A stretch of DNA of 64,000 bases from Mycolicibacterium boenickei (GCF_010731295.1 NZ_AP022579.1:2790001-2854000); one strand, 5' to 3'. Positions 9,224 through 19,858 are shown, numbered from the stretch's first letter. Translations and numbers: made by a program. Notes: generated from the sequence alone by a model not told the origin.

Positions 9224-9489
9224 ACACGTCGGGGCATCGCACTGCGCGGAATACCTTGCCTCCAGCAACTTCTCAGCTAGGGTGAGCTGGCCTAGGGCTG
9301 GCAAACACAGTCACCATCACCGCCCACGGCGACGAACGTCCTTCTGTGCGCAGCGAATGCGCTCGTGTTGGCCTGTCAAACCGGGTTGACGGTGCGTAAT
9401 CTGCCTGTGGAGCAGTCTGTACATCTAGGTGCTGGCAGAAAGTAGCGCCCGTTCGCGGAGCGCTATCCGAGATGAGGAGAGCTTTCGAC
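9224..9489. other. Leader/intergenic region upstream of pra
   Basis: A 266-bp stretch without a gene. A short hairpin (AGCGC ... GCGCT, about 9444-9466) lies near the pra ribosome-binding site. No riboswitch, tRNA or conserved operator was recognised. Confidence 0.4.
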
Positions 9490-10599
9490 GTGACCGATCA
9501 ACCGCCCCCGCCCGGGAATTACCCGCCGCCGCCAGAGGGTGGATATCCGCCTCCGCCTCCGCCGCAGCAGGGTGGTTACCCGCCACCGCCGCCCCCCGGT
9601 GGCGGCGGCTACCCGCCGCCTCCGCCCGGCAGCTACCCGCCGCCGCCACAGCAGGGTGGCTACCCACCACAGCAGCACGGCGGTTTCCCGCCTCCGCCCC
9701 CGCCGCAGGGTGGCGGATACCCGCCTCCGCCTCCGGGTGACGCCGGCGGTTACCCGCCGCCCGGTGGCTATCCGCCTCCTGGTGGTTACCCGCCGCCCGG
9801 ATACCCGGCTCCCGGCTACCCGCCCGCCGGCGGCGCCGCGCCGTACAGCGTCGGTGACGCCTTCTCCTGGGCCTGGAACAAGTTCCTCAAGCATCCGGTC
9901 GAGCTGATCGTGCCGGGACTTGTGTACGGGCTGGCCACCGGTGTCGTCTACTTCATCTTCACGCTCATCGCGGCCGCGGTGGCGCCCGAGTCCACCAGCA
10001 GCTACGAGTCCTATGACGACGGCTTCAGCTTCTCGGCCTCGAGCGATCTCGGGTTCGCCGGCGGTGCCGTGATGTTCGTCGGCGCGATCGTGCTGTTGAT
10101 CATGAGCGGATGGATTGCGGCGGCCTACACCGCGGGTCTGCTCGACATCGCCAACGGACAGCCGGTGACCATCGGCTCGTTCTTCAAACCGCGCAACGTC
10201 GGCAACGTGATCCTGGCGACCGTGATCGTCGGCCTGATCGTCTTCGCGGTCACCTTGGTGCTGTTCCTGCCCGCGATGCTGCTGCCGGCGCTCACTTTCG
10301 TGAGCCTCCCGTTGGCGTGGATCGCGGAGGTGCTTCTCGGCGTGCTGTTCCTGTTCACGACTGTTGCCGCCGTGGATCGCAATCTCAGCGGCGTCGACGC
10401 GGTCAAGACGAGCTTCGCCCTCGTGAAGCCCAACTTCGGCACGGTGCTGCTCACCGTGCTCGCGATGCTGGCCATCGCCATCATCGGATCGATCCCGTGC
10501 GGGCTCGGTCTGATCGTGGGTATCCCGCTGATCCTGCTCATCCAGGTGTACGCCTGGCGCAGGCTCAGCGGCGGCCAGGTGGCACCGCTGTCCCAGTAG
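9490..10599 (+). CDS. pra: Proline-rich antigen Pra homologue, membrane protein
   Basis: A 369-residue protein. The first 115 residues are almost entirely Pro, Gly, Tyr and Gln in GGYPPPP-type repeats; the rest forms a membrane domain with about five hydrophobic segments (from about residue 145 to 355). The architecture matches the Rv1078/36-kDa proline-rich antigen, though the tract and membrane part are longer than the 240 residues of Rv1078. The GTG at 9490 follows GAGGAG at 9473-9478; an ATG at 9472 overlaps that site and is rejected. Function is unknown; the proline tract probably mediates protein contacts or lies in the envelope. A strong hairpin follows. Confidence 0.85.
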   Translation: MTDQPPPPGNYPPPPEGGYPPPPPPQQGGYPPPPPPGGGGYPPPPPGSYPPPPQQGGYPPQQHGGFPPPPPPQGGGYPPPPPGDAGGYPPPGGYPPPGGYPPPGYPAPGYPPAGGAAPYSVGDAFSWAWNKFLKHPVELIVPGLVYGLATGVVYFIFTLIAAAVAPESTSSYESYDDGFSFSASSDLGFAGGAVMFVGAIVLLIMSGWIAAAYTAGLLDIANGQPVTIGSFFKPRNVGNVILATVIVGLIVFAVTLVLFLPAMLLPALTFVSLPLAWIAEVLLGVLFLFTTVAAVDRNLSGVDAVKTSFALVKPNFGTVLLTVLAMLAIAIIGSIPCGLGLIVGIPLILLIQVYAWRRLSGGQVAPLSQ

Positions 10600-10612
10600 T
10601 AGAACCGAGCTC

Positions 10613-10655
10613 AACGCCCGCGGCGTACGACAGAAATGTCTGCGCCGCGGGCGTT
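10613..10655 (+). terminator. Hairpin with 13-bp perfect stem after pra
   Basis: AACGCCCGCGGCG (10613-10625) pairs perfectly with CGCCGCGGGCGTT (10643-10655) over a 17-nt loop. There is no U tract. It separates pra from the TM2-domain gene and is probably a terminator of the U-less mycobacterial kind. Confidence 0.7.
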
Positions 10656-10728
10656 GTGGTCCGTGCCATCATGTGATCCAGCCTGCCGACGCCGTCGGCT
10701 CGGTGCATTCGAGAAAGTCAGGGCCGCA

Positions 10729-11331
10729 ATGTCAATGCCAAATCAGCCCGGAGACATGTACGCGATGCCTCCGCAGGGCGGACCCTCGCAGGGCGTACCT
10801 CCGCAGGGAGTGCCCCCGCAGGGCATGCCTCCGCAGGGACTGCCCCCGCAAGGCATGCCTCCGCAAGGTGTGCCCCCGCAGGGACTGCCCCCGCAGGGAG
10901 TTCCGGCGTACGGCGGGTATCCGCCGCAGGGTCCGCCGCCTGGCTACCCGCCGCATGGCCCGCAGCCCGGCTACCCGCCCCAGGCTCCGCCGCCCGGGTA
11001 CCCGGGGCAGCCCTACGGTGCCTATCCGGCGGACCCGTTGGCACCATTCGGTCGTGACCCGTACACCGGTGAGCCGCTCTCCGACAAACAGGCCATGACC
11101 GCAGGCCTCCTGCAGTTCTTCCTGGGTGCTTTCGGCGTCGGACGCTTCTACATCGGATACACCAACATCGGCGCGATCCAGCTGGGACTGACCATCCTCG
11201 GCATCCTCACGTCATGGCTGATCGTCGGAGTCTTCATCTGTCTCGGCGTCGGAATCTGGGCTCTGGTGGATTCGGTGCGGATGTTCACGCGTTCCCTGCC
11301 TGACCAGGACGGACGAAAACTGCGTAACTGA
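10729..11331 (+). CDS. TM2-domain membrane protein with PPQG(X) pentapeptide repeats
   Basis: A 200-residue protein. Residues about 12-60 consist of consecutive pentapeptides of the form PPQG followed by V, M or L, then a Pro/Gly/Tyr-rich stretch. The C-terminal third is a TM2 domain: GLLQFFLGAFGVGRFYIGY, a second helix, and DSVRMF at the end. The ATG at 10729 is the first codon of the family-like part; upstream in-frame sequence covers the pra terminator. The pentapeptide tract is encoded by near-identical 15-bp units and may vary in length between strains. It has the same overall architecture as Pra next door but a different membrane domain. Function unknown. Confidence 0.85.
   Translation: MSMPNQPGDMYAMPPQGGPSQGVPPQGVPPQGMPPQGLPPQGMPPQGVPPQGLPPQGVPAYGGYPPQGPPPGYPPHGPQPGYPPQAPPPGYPGQPYGAYPADPLAPFGRDPYTGEPLSDKQAMTAGLLQFFLGAFGVGRFYIGYTNIGAIQLGLTILGILTSWLIVGVFICLGVGIWALVDSVRMFTRSLPDQDGRKLRN
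10776..10900 (+). repeat. Tandem 15-bp coding repeats
   Basis: About eight units of CCGCAGGGN..CCTCCG type encode PPQGV/PPQGM/PPQGL in the TM2-domain gene. Units differ mainly at the last codon and at wobble bases, which suggests recent slippage or expansion. Confidence 0.75.
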
Positions 11332-11424
11332 ACCGGGACGGTACCGGCTGGTCGCGCGAACAGAGCGCGAATAGAGGTGGTGGGCCGGGCGCTTCGGCGC
11401 CCGTCCCGATAGGCTCGACGCGTT

Positions 11425-12582
11425 ATGAGTGAACAGCGCAGGTGGCACGGTCTGGCCACAAAAGCCATCCACGCCGGTTACCGACCCGACCCGGGTACCG
11501 GAGCCGTCAACACCCCGATCTACGCCAGCTCGACCTTCGCCCAGGACGGCGTCGGCGGGCTGCGCGGTGGATTCGAGTACGCCCGCACCGGCAACCCCAC
11601 CCGGCAGGCCCTGGAAGCGGCGCTGGCCGCTGTCGAGGAGGCCTCCTACGGGCGGGCCTTCGCCTCGGGCATGGCCGCGACCGACTGTGCCCTGCGCGCT
11701 GTGTTGCGGCCCGGCGATCACGTGGTGATCCCCGATGACGCCTACGGCGGCACCTTCCGGCTGATCGACAAGGTGTTCTCGCAGTGGAACATCACCCACA
11801 CCCCGGTCCCGCTGAGCGACCTGGACGCCGTGCGGTCGGCGCTGACCCCGCGCACCCGGATGATCTGGGTGGAGACTCCGACCAACCCGCTGCTGAACGT
11901 GGCGGACATCGCCGCGATCGTGCAGATCGCGTCGTCCTCGGGCGTCAAGGTGTTGGTGGACAACACATTTGCGTCCCCGGCGCTCCAGCAGCCACTGCTG
12001 CTGGGTGCGGACATCGTGCTGCACTCGACCACCAAGTACATCGGCGGGCACTCGGACGTGGTGGGCGGTGCGCTGCTCACCAACGACGAGGAGCTGGACG
12101 CGGCGTTCGCATTCCTGCAGAACGGCGCCGGTGCGGTGCCGGGACCGTTCGACGCGTATCTGACGATGCGCGGGCTCAAGACCCTGGTGCTGCGGATGCG
12201 GCAGCACAGCGAAAACGCCGCACTCATAGCGGAATTCCTCGACGGTCACCCCGCGGTCGAGACGGTGCTGTACCCCGGTCTGGTCAGTCACCCGAACCAC
12301 GATGTGGCCGCGCGCCAGATGTCCGGATTCGGCGGCATGGTGAGCCTGCAGCTGCGTGGCGGCCCCCGCGCGGCACGTGAATTGTGCTCGCGTACAGAGC
12401 TTTTCATTCTCGCCGAGTCGCTCGGCGGGGTCGAGTCGTTGATCGAGTACCCGGGGGCCATGACGCATGCGTCGACCGCGGGTTCGCAGCTCGAGGTGCC
12501 CGACAATCTGGTGCGCCTGTCGGTCGGTATCGAGCATCCCGCCGATCTGCTGGCCGATCTGGAACAGGCCCTCGGCAAGTAA
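11425..12582 (+). CDS. metB: Cystathionine gamma-synthase/gamma-lyase-family PLP enzyme MetB
   Basis: A 385-residue Cys/Met-metabolism PLP enzyme. It starts with TKAIHAGYRPDPGTGAVNTPIY, has the phosphate-binding FASGMAATD, the ETPTNPLL segment, and the Schiff-base lysine in LHSTTKYIGGHSD. The C-terminus keeps SLGGVESLIEYPG and RLSVGIEH. Rv1079 is annotated metB (388 residues). Sequence alone does not separate synthase from gamma-lyase activity, and proximity to cbs fits either. The ATG at 11425 has weak upstream Shine-Dalgarno sequence. Confidence 0.93.
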   Translation: MSEQRRWHGLATKAIHAGYRPDPGTGAVNTPIYASSTFAQDGVGGLRGGFEYARTGNPTRQALEAALAAVEEASYGRAFASGMAATDCALRAVLRPGDHVVIPDDAYGGTFRLIDKVFSQWNITHTPVPLSDLDAVRSALTPRTRMIWVETPTNPLLNVADIAAIVQIASSSGVKVLVDNTFASPALQQPLLLGADIVLHSTTKYIGGHSDVVGGALLTNDEELDAAFAFLQNGAGAVPGPFDAYLTMRGLKTLVLRMRQHSENAALIAEFLDGHPAVETVLYPGLVSHPNHDVAARQMSGFGGMVSLQLRGGPRAARELCSRTELFILAESLGGVESLIEYPGAMTHASTAGSQLEVPDNLVRLSVGIEHPADLLADLEQALGK

Positions 12583-12594
12583 CGCGGGGGAGGG

Positions 12595-13266
12595 CTAGCC
12601 CATCAGGGCCGGGCGGAGCGCCGACGTCGTCACTGCCAGATTCATCTCCGGCAGTGCCGACGCGGACTCGTCCACCCAGATGCCCGTGGCGATTTCGGTG
12701 GACCGGGCGTGGACCCAGCGCCAGCCCCGGTCGTTGAGACTCAGCACCGCACCGAGGCCGTCGACCGCATGCAGCAGGCAGATGATCGCGGCGATGGCGG
12801 GCACGGGATTGTGGCCGTCGAACAAGGCGGCCAGCAGGGCCGCGCGCGCCTGACTGACCCGATCCCGGTTGGTCAGTGGCCAGCAGTAGACCGTCTTGCC
12901 CGGAAAGCCCTTGCCGGGCATCCGGACCCTGCGGATCTGTCCGAGGCGTTCGAGGTGGGCCTCCAGGGCGGGCTGCACATGCTTGCTCAGCTTGGCCACC
13001 GCGGTGTGGGCCGGAAGCGGGCGCCGCTGCAGTAGTTCGAACGCCGGGTCACCGACCGGATCGGCGGGCCAATTGCCGGCCAGAGCGATCAGCCGGCCCG
13101 CCTCGATCGGTTCGCCCGCCATCGCGGGACGGATCCGGCAGGCGTATGCCAGATCCAGCAGTACCGCGGCGCTGAGTACTTTCTCCCTGCGATGACGGTC
13201 GAGCCCGGGCTGCGCGGCTGCGTTGTCCAGCAAAAGCAAGAACAGGTCTTCGGCGATTTGCGCCAT
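12595..13266 (-). CDS. GPP34 (GOLPH3/Vps74-like) family protein
   Basis: A 223-residue protein that starts MAQIAEDLFLLLLDNAAAQP and continues with an LSAAVLLDLAYACRI helix, like bacterial GPP34 proteins. These resemble eukaryotic GOLPH3, a phosphatidylinositol-4-phosphate-binding Golgi protein. The central part has an RRVRMPGKGFPGKTVYCWP turn, in the region where GOLPH3 has its basic lipid-binding loop. It lies convergent to metB and 36 bp upstream of greA on the same strand. I recall no counterpart in the Rv1079-Rv1080c gap of M. tuberculosis, so it looks like a local insertion or loss. Its bacterial role is unknown. Confidence 0.75.
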   Translation of the reverse strand: MAQIAEDLFLLLLDNAAAQPGLDRHRREKVLSAAVLLDLAYACRIRPAMAGEPIEAGRLIALAGNWPADPVGDPAFELLQRRPLPAHTAVAKLSKHVQPALEAHLERLGQIRRVRMPGKGFPGKTVYCWPLTNRDRVSQARAALLAALFDGHNPVPAIAAIICLLHAVDGLGAVLSLNDRGWRWVHARSTEIATGIWVDESASALPEMNLAVTTSALRPALMG

Positions 13267-13302
13267 TTCCCCGACTGTAGTGCTTCGAACCGGGCAGCCG
13301 CG

Positions 13303-13797
13303 TCAGGCGTGGTAGGGCTCGGCGCTGACCAGGGTGACCTTGACGGTGTTGCCGTTGGGCACGGTGTAGGTGCGCGACTCGCCGACCTTGGCGTCGATCA
13401 GGGCACTGCCCAGCGGCGAATTGGGGGAGTACACCTCGAGTTTGCCGTCGCTGATGCCCTCCTGGCGGGTGGCGATCAGGAACGTCTCGGTGTCCTTCTT
13501 GTCGTCGTCGTAGTACACCTTGACGACCGAGCCCGGCAGCGCGACACCGGACTGCTTGGGCGCCTCGCCGACCTTGGCGTTGTTGAGCAGCTCCTGCAGC
13601 TGGCGGATGCGGGCTTCCTGCTGGCCCTGCTCCTCGCGGGCGGCGTGATAGCCGCCGTTCTCGCGCAGGTCGCCCTCTTCGCGACGGTCGTTGATCTCGG
13701 CGGCGATCACCGGCCGGTTGGCGATCAGCTGATCCAGCTCCGCCTTCAACCGGTCGAATGCTTCCTGAGTGAGCCAGGTGACCTGTGTGTCGGTCAT
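13303..13797 (-). CDS. greA: Transcription elongation factor GreA
   Basis: A 164-residue Gre factor, the length of Rv1080c. An N-terminal coiled coil (about 10-80) carries [26 protein letters not shown], with the acidic loop residues that stimulate RNA polymerase transcript cleavage; the C-terminal FKBP-like domain has [12 protein letters not shown] and [14 protein letters not shown]. The ATG at 13797 follows a GGAGCG-type site. A 237-bp leader separates it from the upstream DUF4307 gene. Confidence 0.96.
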   Translation of the reverse strand: MTDTQVTWLTQEAFDRLKAELDQLIANRPVIAAEINDRREEGDLRENGGYHAAREEQGQQEARIRQLQELLNNAKVGEAPKQSGVALPGSVVKVYYDDDKKDTETFLIATRQEGISDGKLEVYSPNSPLGSALIDAKVGESRTYTVPNGNTVKVTLVSAEPYHA

Positions 13798-13884
13798 GTT
13801 CTCGCGCTCCTGTCTTATTGCTTGTGGCGCTCGTTGCGCCTTCCTCGCGTACGAAGTCCGTTGTGCTTCCGGCCGGGGACGGCA

Positions 13885-13938
13885 CGTGTATTGCCGCGAG
13901 CGTCAGCGCCTAACTGAGTGCTAATGCAGCAATACACG
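13885..13938 (-). repeat. 10-bp inverted repeat in the greA leader
   Basis: CGTGTATTGC (13885-13894) pairs with GCAATACACG (13929-13938) across a 34-nt spacer, about 90-140 bp upstream of greA. It could form a leader hairpin or be a split operator. No known motif was recognised. Confidence 0.35.
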
Positions 13939-14034
13939 GCCCCAGCGAGGAACCGTGTATCGCACAATCGTACCACCGAGCGGCCAACGAATCTTCATTT
14001 AATCGCTGTCCGACGTGGGTTGCGAGCGTCAGAA

Positions 14035-14457
14035 TCAGGGCGCTACCAGGTAGGACGGGACGTCGGTCCCGCAACCGTAGACATCGCCGATCACGGGGGG
14101 TCGGCTGGATTTCACCTCGGCGGTCACCTGCACCACCGTTTGGTCGGACGGGGCGACCAGGATTTCCCGTCGGCCGGTCTCGCTGCCGTCGATCGAGCGG
14201 GCCCGGACAATGCACACCACCGGCTTCGACGGGTCGGGACGGGTCACCCCGACGGTCACCGACACGGTCTGGTTGTCGACCAGCTCGTAGGCCGAGAGCT
14301 CGCCTTTCACCTCTCCGGTGCCCAACCGCTGGAAGGCCACCACCGCGAGGGCCACCCCAGCCGCCACCACCAGGCCGACCAGCGCGAACGTGATCCAGCG
14401 CCGGGTCCGGCGGGACATGTGGCGGGATCCGTAGCGGGCGACGGGGCGTTCGATCAT
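14035..14457 (-). CDS. DUF4307 membrane-anchored protein (Rv1081c-like)
   Basis: A 140-residue single-pass protein: basic N-terminus (SRRTRR), one transmembrane helix at about 22-43 (ITFALVGLVVAAGVALAVV) and an extracytoplasmic beta-rich domain ending GDVYGCGTDVPSYLVAP. This matches DUF4307, which in actinobacteria almost always neighbours mca, as here: mca is divergent 111 bp away. Function is unknown. The genomic link suggests an envelope role related to thiol metabolism or detoxification, but that is inference. Confidence 0.85.
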   Translation of the reverse strand: MIERPVARYGSRHMSRRTRRWITFALVGLVVAAGVALAVVAFQRLGTGEVKGELSAYELVDNQTVSVTVGVTRPDPSKPVVCIVRARSIDGSETGRREILVAPSDQTVVQVTAEVKSSRPPVIGDVYGCGTDVPSYLVAP

Positions 14458-14568
14458 CAGAACTGGAACTATAGGGCCAGGCAGATATGTGACCGCAGCC
14501 CAGGGACCGGGCTGTTGGGTTGGGTATAGGGATTAGGTAAGAGGACGCCGTAGTTAGATGAAAGCGAA

Positions 14569-15435
14569 ATGAGTGAACTGCGGTTGATGGCGGTGCATGC
14601 CCACCCGGACGACGAGTCCAGCAAGGGTGCGGCTACCACCGCGCGCTATGCGGCTGAAGGTGTACGCGTCATGGTCGTGACGCTCACCGGGGGCGAGCGC
14701 GGCGACATTCTCAATCCGGCGATGGATCTCCCCGAGGTCCACGGCCGGATCAGTGAGGTGCGCCGCGACGAGATGGCCAAGGCGGCCGAGATCCTCGGCG
14801 TCGAGCACCACTGGCTGGGATTCGTCGACTCGGGGCTGCCCGAGGGCGATCCGCTGCCCCCGCTGCCCGACGGCTGTTTCGCGTGCGTGCCGCTCGCCGA
14901 GCCGGTCAGCCGCCTGGTGCGGGTCATTCGGGAGTTCCAGCCGCATGTGCTGACGACTTACGACGAGAACGGCGGCTACCCGCACCCCGATCACATCCGG
15001 TGCCACGAGGTGTCGATGGCGGCGTACGAGGCCGCCGCCGACTACCGGCTGTACCCGGAGGCCGGGACGCCGTGGAGCGTTTCGAAGCTGTACTACAACC
15101 ACGGGTTCCTGCGTCAGCGCATGCAGCTGCTGCAGGACGAGTTCGCCAAGAACGGCCAGCAGGGGCCCTTCGGCAAATGGCTGGAGCACTGGGACCCGGA
15201 CCACGACATATTCGCCAAGCGGGTCACCACCCGTGTTGAATGCTCGAAGTACTTCAGTCAGCGCGACGACGCGCTGCGCGCGCACGCGACCCAGATCGAT
15301 CCGAAAGGCGATTTCTTCCATGCGCCGATCGAGTGGCAGCAGCGGTTGTGGCCGACTGAGGAGTTCGAGTTGGCGCGGTCGCGCGTGCCGGTGAATCTGC
15401 CGGAAGACGACCTGTTCACCGGGATTGAGAAATGA
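14569..15435 (+). CDS. mca: Mycothiol S-conjugate amidase Mca
   Basis: A 288-residue zinc amidase of the LmbE/PIG-L family; it splits mycothiol conjugates of electrophiles and antibiotics so that the mercapturic acid can be exported. The zinc-binding motif AVHAHPDDE is near the N-terminus, with the distal metal ligand His in [15 protein letters not shown] (about 144). The length matches Rv1082. It overlaps the next gene by 4 nt (ATGA at 15432-15435). Mycothiol is restricted to actinobacteria, which supports the taxonomic reading. Confidence 0.95.
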   Translation: MSELRLMAVHAHPDDESSKGAATTARYAAEGVRVMVVTLTGGERGDILNPAMDLPEVHGRISEVRRDEMAKAAEILGVEHHWLGFVDSGLPEGDPLPPLPDGCFACVPLAEPVSRLVRVIREFQPHVLTTYDENGGYPHPDHIRCHEVSMAAYEAAADYRLYPEAGTPWSVSKLYYNHGFLRQRMQLLQDEFAKNGQQGPFGKWLEHWDPDHDIFAKRVTTRVECSKYFSQRDDALRAHATQIDPKGDFFHAPIEWQQRLWPTEEFELARSRVPVNLPEDDLFTGIEK

Positions 15436-15711
15436 TCGACACATTGACTGCAGTGGTCACACTGCTCGCCGACGAGCCGCGCAACACCGGACCCGAGTTC
15501 GGTAAGGCGACCCCGCTCGGCCTGCTCGTCACGGTGGCGCTGCTGATCGGAACCTTCGCGTTGGTCTGGTCGATGAACCGGCACCTGCGCAAGCTGCCCG
15601 AGTCCTTCGACCGCGAGCACCCCGAGCCCGACCAGGCGGCCGACGAGGGCACCGCCGACGGTGACGACGACGCGGTCAACACCACTCCCGATGACCACCA
15701 GGGTCAGTCAC

Positions 15712-15731
<20 letters not shown>
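15432..15731 (+). CDS. Small single-pass membrane protein (Rv1083-like)
   Basis: A 99-residue protein with one transmembrane helix at about 28-47 ([20 protein letters not shown]) followed by a basic then strongly acidic tail. It overlaps the mca stop by 4 nt and its own 3' end overlaps the start region of the thioredoxin-domain gene, so the three are probably one operon. This is the Rv1082-Rv1083-Rv1084 arrangement. The small protein has no known function. Confidence 0.85.
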
Positions 15732-17721
<1,990 letters not shown>

Positions 17722-17731
17722 CCTCGCGGCC

Positions 17732-18106
17732 ATGCCCAACGCCGAGCAAATCACCCAGACCGTCAACCGCTACCTCGAATTGGTCGGCAGCGGAACCGCT
17801 GACGATATCGCCGAGCTGTATGCGGACGACGCGACCGTCGAGGATCCGGTGGGCGGCGGTGAGGTCCATATCGGACGGGCCGCCATCCGCGGGTTCTACG
17901 CCAACGTCGAGAACGTCAAGGGCAAGGCCGAACTGGTGACGCTGCGGGTGGCCGGCCACGAGGCCGCGTTCCACTTCCGGCTGACGCTCGACTTCGGCAG
18001 CAGCAGCATGCGGATCGAGCCCATCGACGTGATGGTGTTCAACGGTGAGGGCAAGATCACGTCGATGAAGGCCTACTGGTCGCAGGCTGACGCCGTCACG
18101 CTGTAG
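17732..18106 (+). CDS. Ketosteroid isomerase (steroid delta-isomerase), NTF2-like
   Basis: A 124-residue NTF2-fold protein that aligns closely with Comamonas testosteroni delta5-3-ketosteroid isomerase. The catalytic residues fall at the same numbers: Tyr14 (VNRYLELV), Asp38 (YADDATVEDPVGGG) and Asp99 (IEPIDVMVFNG). The likely reaction is isomerisation of 3-oxo-delta5-steroids to the conjugated delta4 form, the partner step to a 3-beta-hydroxysteroid dehydrogenase such as the hsd at 53.3 kb. The ATG at 17732 is 10 nt after the preceding stop; an upstream in-frame GTG lies inside that gene. An intrinsic terminator follows. Confidence 0.85.
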   Translation: MPNAEQITQTVNRYLELVGSGTADDIAELYADDATVEDPVGGGEVHIGRAAIRGFYANVENVKGKAELVTLRVAGHEAAFHFRLTLDFGSSSMRIEPIDVMVFNGEGKITSMKAYWSQADAVTL

Positions 18107-18113
18107 TCGTTGT

Positions 18114-18152
18114 CGAAAGCCCCGCATCGCTTCGGTGGTGCGGGCTTTTTCA
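18114..18152 (+). terminator. Rho-independent terminator after the ketosteroid isomerase gene
   Basis: AAAGCCC-CGCA pairs with TGCGGGCTTT and is followed by a run of T. It is correctly placed to end the isomerase transcript and sits about 100 bp before the convergent hemolysin-III-like gene. Confidence 0.85.
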
Positions 18153-18251
18153 TGGGCGCAGCGGGCGCAGGTGCTGTGCCGAGCGTGCGCAAAGTGCCGG
18201 CGAAATGCCGCGTGTCGACCCGCAGACACGCACGGTCGCGGTGCAAAGGGG

Positions 18252-18995
18252 TCAGAAGACGGCGAACCACATGGCGATGTAGTGGCAGATCGCCGCGACC
18301 GCCGTGCAGGCGTGGAAGAACTCGTGATGGCCGAACGTGGTCGGCCAGGGGTTGGGCCACTTGAGCGCGTACAGCACGCCGCCGATGCTGTAGAGCGCGC
18401 CGCCGACGATCAGCAGCACCACCGCGGCCACCCCGGCCCCGTGCATGATCGGCCCGATGAACCAGGCCGCGACCCAGCCCAGCAGGATGTAGAGCGGCAC
18501 GCCGAGCCAGCGTGGCGCCGACGGCCAGAACATCTTGAGCAGCACGCCCGCGATCGCCCCGCCCCAGACGATCCAGAACAGCACCATGCCTTTGGATTCG
18601 GGCAGGGCCAGCAGCGCGAACGGCGTGTAGCTGCCGGCGATGAAGATGAAGATCATCGAGTGGTCGAGGCGCTTCATCCACTTGCGGGCGTTCGCGGATT
18701 TCCAGGTCACCCGGTGGTAGGTGCCGCTCACCGCGAACATCGCCACGATCGTGAACGTGTAGAGCAGCGTGGCCAGCCCGGCCCGGGTGGATTCCAGCGA
18801 CCACGACACCGACACCAGCGCCGCACCGGCGATGAACGCGACGACTGCCGAATACACGTGGATCCAGCCCCGTGCGCGCGGCCTGCCCAGGAACTGGGCG
18901 ACGCCCTCGGCAACCGCCTCGGGCAGATCTTCCGCGGGCCGGTTCAGCGCGGCCGCTGAGCGGTAGGGCTTGGTGCTACCCGTCGGCGCGGTCAT
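18252..18995 (-). CDS. Hemolysin III / PAQR family membrane protein (Rv1085c-like)
   Basis: A 247-residue protein with seven hydrophobic helices. Conserved family residues are visible: [13 protein letters not shown] at the first helix, SGTYHRVTW and [15 protein letters not shown] with the His and Ser, and the final [13 protein letters not shown]. Those His residues form the zinc site of PAQR receptors and YqfA/HlyIII proteins. The hemolysin name is historical; a toxin role is not implied. It is divergent from the Z-isoprenyl diphosphate synthase with a 56-bp gap. Confidence 0.9.
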   Translation of the reverse strand: MTAPTGSTKPYRSAAALNRPAEDLPEAVAEGVAQFLGRPRARGWIHVYSAVVAFIAGAALVSVSWSLESTRAGLATLLYTFTIVAMFAVSGTYHRVTWKSANARKWMKRLDHSMIFIFIAGSYTPFALLALPESKGMVLFWIVWGGAIAGVLLKMFWPSAPRWLGVPLYILLGWVAAWFIGPIMHGAGVAAVVLLIVGGALYSIGGVLYALKWPNPWPTTFGHHEFFHACTAVAAICHYIAMWFAVF

Positions 18996-19051
18996 GTCAC
19001 CTCCATTGAGAACCGTGGTGTACCCCGAAGCTCACAGTAGTCTGGGTTCTC

Positions 19052-19843
19052 GTGGACATCATTCCCCCGCGGCTCAAGGAACCGGCCTATCGGCTCTACG
19101 AGATGCGGTTGCGTCAGGAACTGGCGCAGTCCAGATCCGAACTGCCCCGCCACATCGCGGTGCTGTGTGACGGCAACCGCCGCTGGGCGCGTGACGCAGG
19201 TTACGACGATGTCAGCATCGGCTACCGGATGGGCGCGGCCAAGATCGCCGAGATGCTGCGCTGGTGCCAGGCCGCCGGCATCGAGATGACGACGGTGTAC
19301 CTGCTGTCGACCGAGAATCTGCAGCGCGACCCCGACGAGCTGTCCGCTCTGCTCGAGATCATCACCGATGTGGTCGAGGAGATCTGCGCCCCGACCAACA
19401 CCTGGACCGTGCGCACCGTCGGTGACCTGGAGTTGCTGGGGGAGGAGCCGGCCCGGCGGCTGCGCGAGGCCGTCGAATCGACCAACGGCAGAGGTGGCAA
19501 GTTCCACGTGAACGTCGCCGTCGCGTACGGCGGCCGCCAGGAGATCGTCGACGCCGTGCGCTCGCTGTTGTCGAAGGAACTGGCCAACGGTGCCACCGCC
19601 GAGCAACTCGTCGAAGCCGTCACCGTGGACGGGATCTCGGAGAACCTTTACACCTCAGGGCAACCCGACCCTGACCTCGTCATCCGCACCTCGGGTGAGC
19701 AACGCCTGTCCGGATTCCTGTTGTGGCAGAGCGCATATTCGGAGATGTGGTTCACCGAGGCGTACTGGCCCGCCTTCCGGCGCGTCGACTTCCTGCGCGC
19801 ACTGCGCGATTACACAGCCAGGCACCGCCGCTTCGGCAAGTAG
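19052..19843 (+). CDS. Short-chain (Z)-isoprenyl diphosphate synthase (Rv1086-like)
   Basis: A 263-residue cis-prenyltransferase. The diphosphate-binding Asp is in RHIAVLCDGNRRWAR, and the C-terminal signature RTSGEQRLSGFLLWQSAYSE is intact, as is FTEAYWPAFRRVDF. Rv1086 (262 residues) makes (2Z,6E)-farnesyl diphosphate, the primer for decaprenyl phosphate, the lipid carrier used in cell-wall assembly. The GTG at 19052 is the only start compatible with full length. The next gene starts 15 bp downstream on the same strand. Confidence 0.93.
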   Translation: MDIIPPRLKEPAYRLYEMRLRQELAQSRSELPRHIAVLCDGNRRWARDAGYDDVSIGYRMGAAKIAEMLRWCQAAGIEMTTVYLLSTENLQRDPDELSALLEIITDVVEEICAPTNTWTVRTVGDLELLGEEPARRLREAVESTNGRGGKFHVNVAVAYGGRQEIVDAVRSLLSKELANGATAEQLVEAVTVDGISENLYTSGQPDPDLVIRTSGEQRLSGFLLWQSAYSEMWFTEAYWPAFRRVDFLRALRDYTARHRRFGK

Positions 19844-19858
19844 TGCCAAACTGAACCT

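Noticed and set aside
9463..10614. A 383-codon antisense frame across pra.
   Set aside because: It mirrors the proline-rich repeat as Arg/Gly-rich sequence and has no plausible start or product; pra on the + strand has a ribosome-binding site and membrane helices.
10776..10900. Regular short repeats that could suggest a CRISPR array.
   Set aside because: The 15-bp units are contiguous, in frame and encode PPQG(X) pentapeptides; there are no spacers and no cas genes.
18252..18995. Hemolysin III as a virulence toxin.
   Set aside because: The family name is historical. The sequence is a PAQR-type seven-helix membrane protein and gives no evidence of secretion or pore-forming toxin activity.
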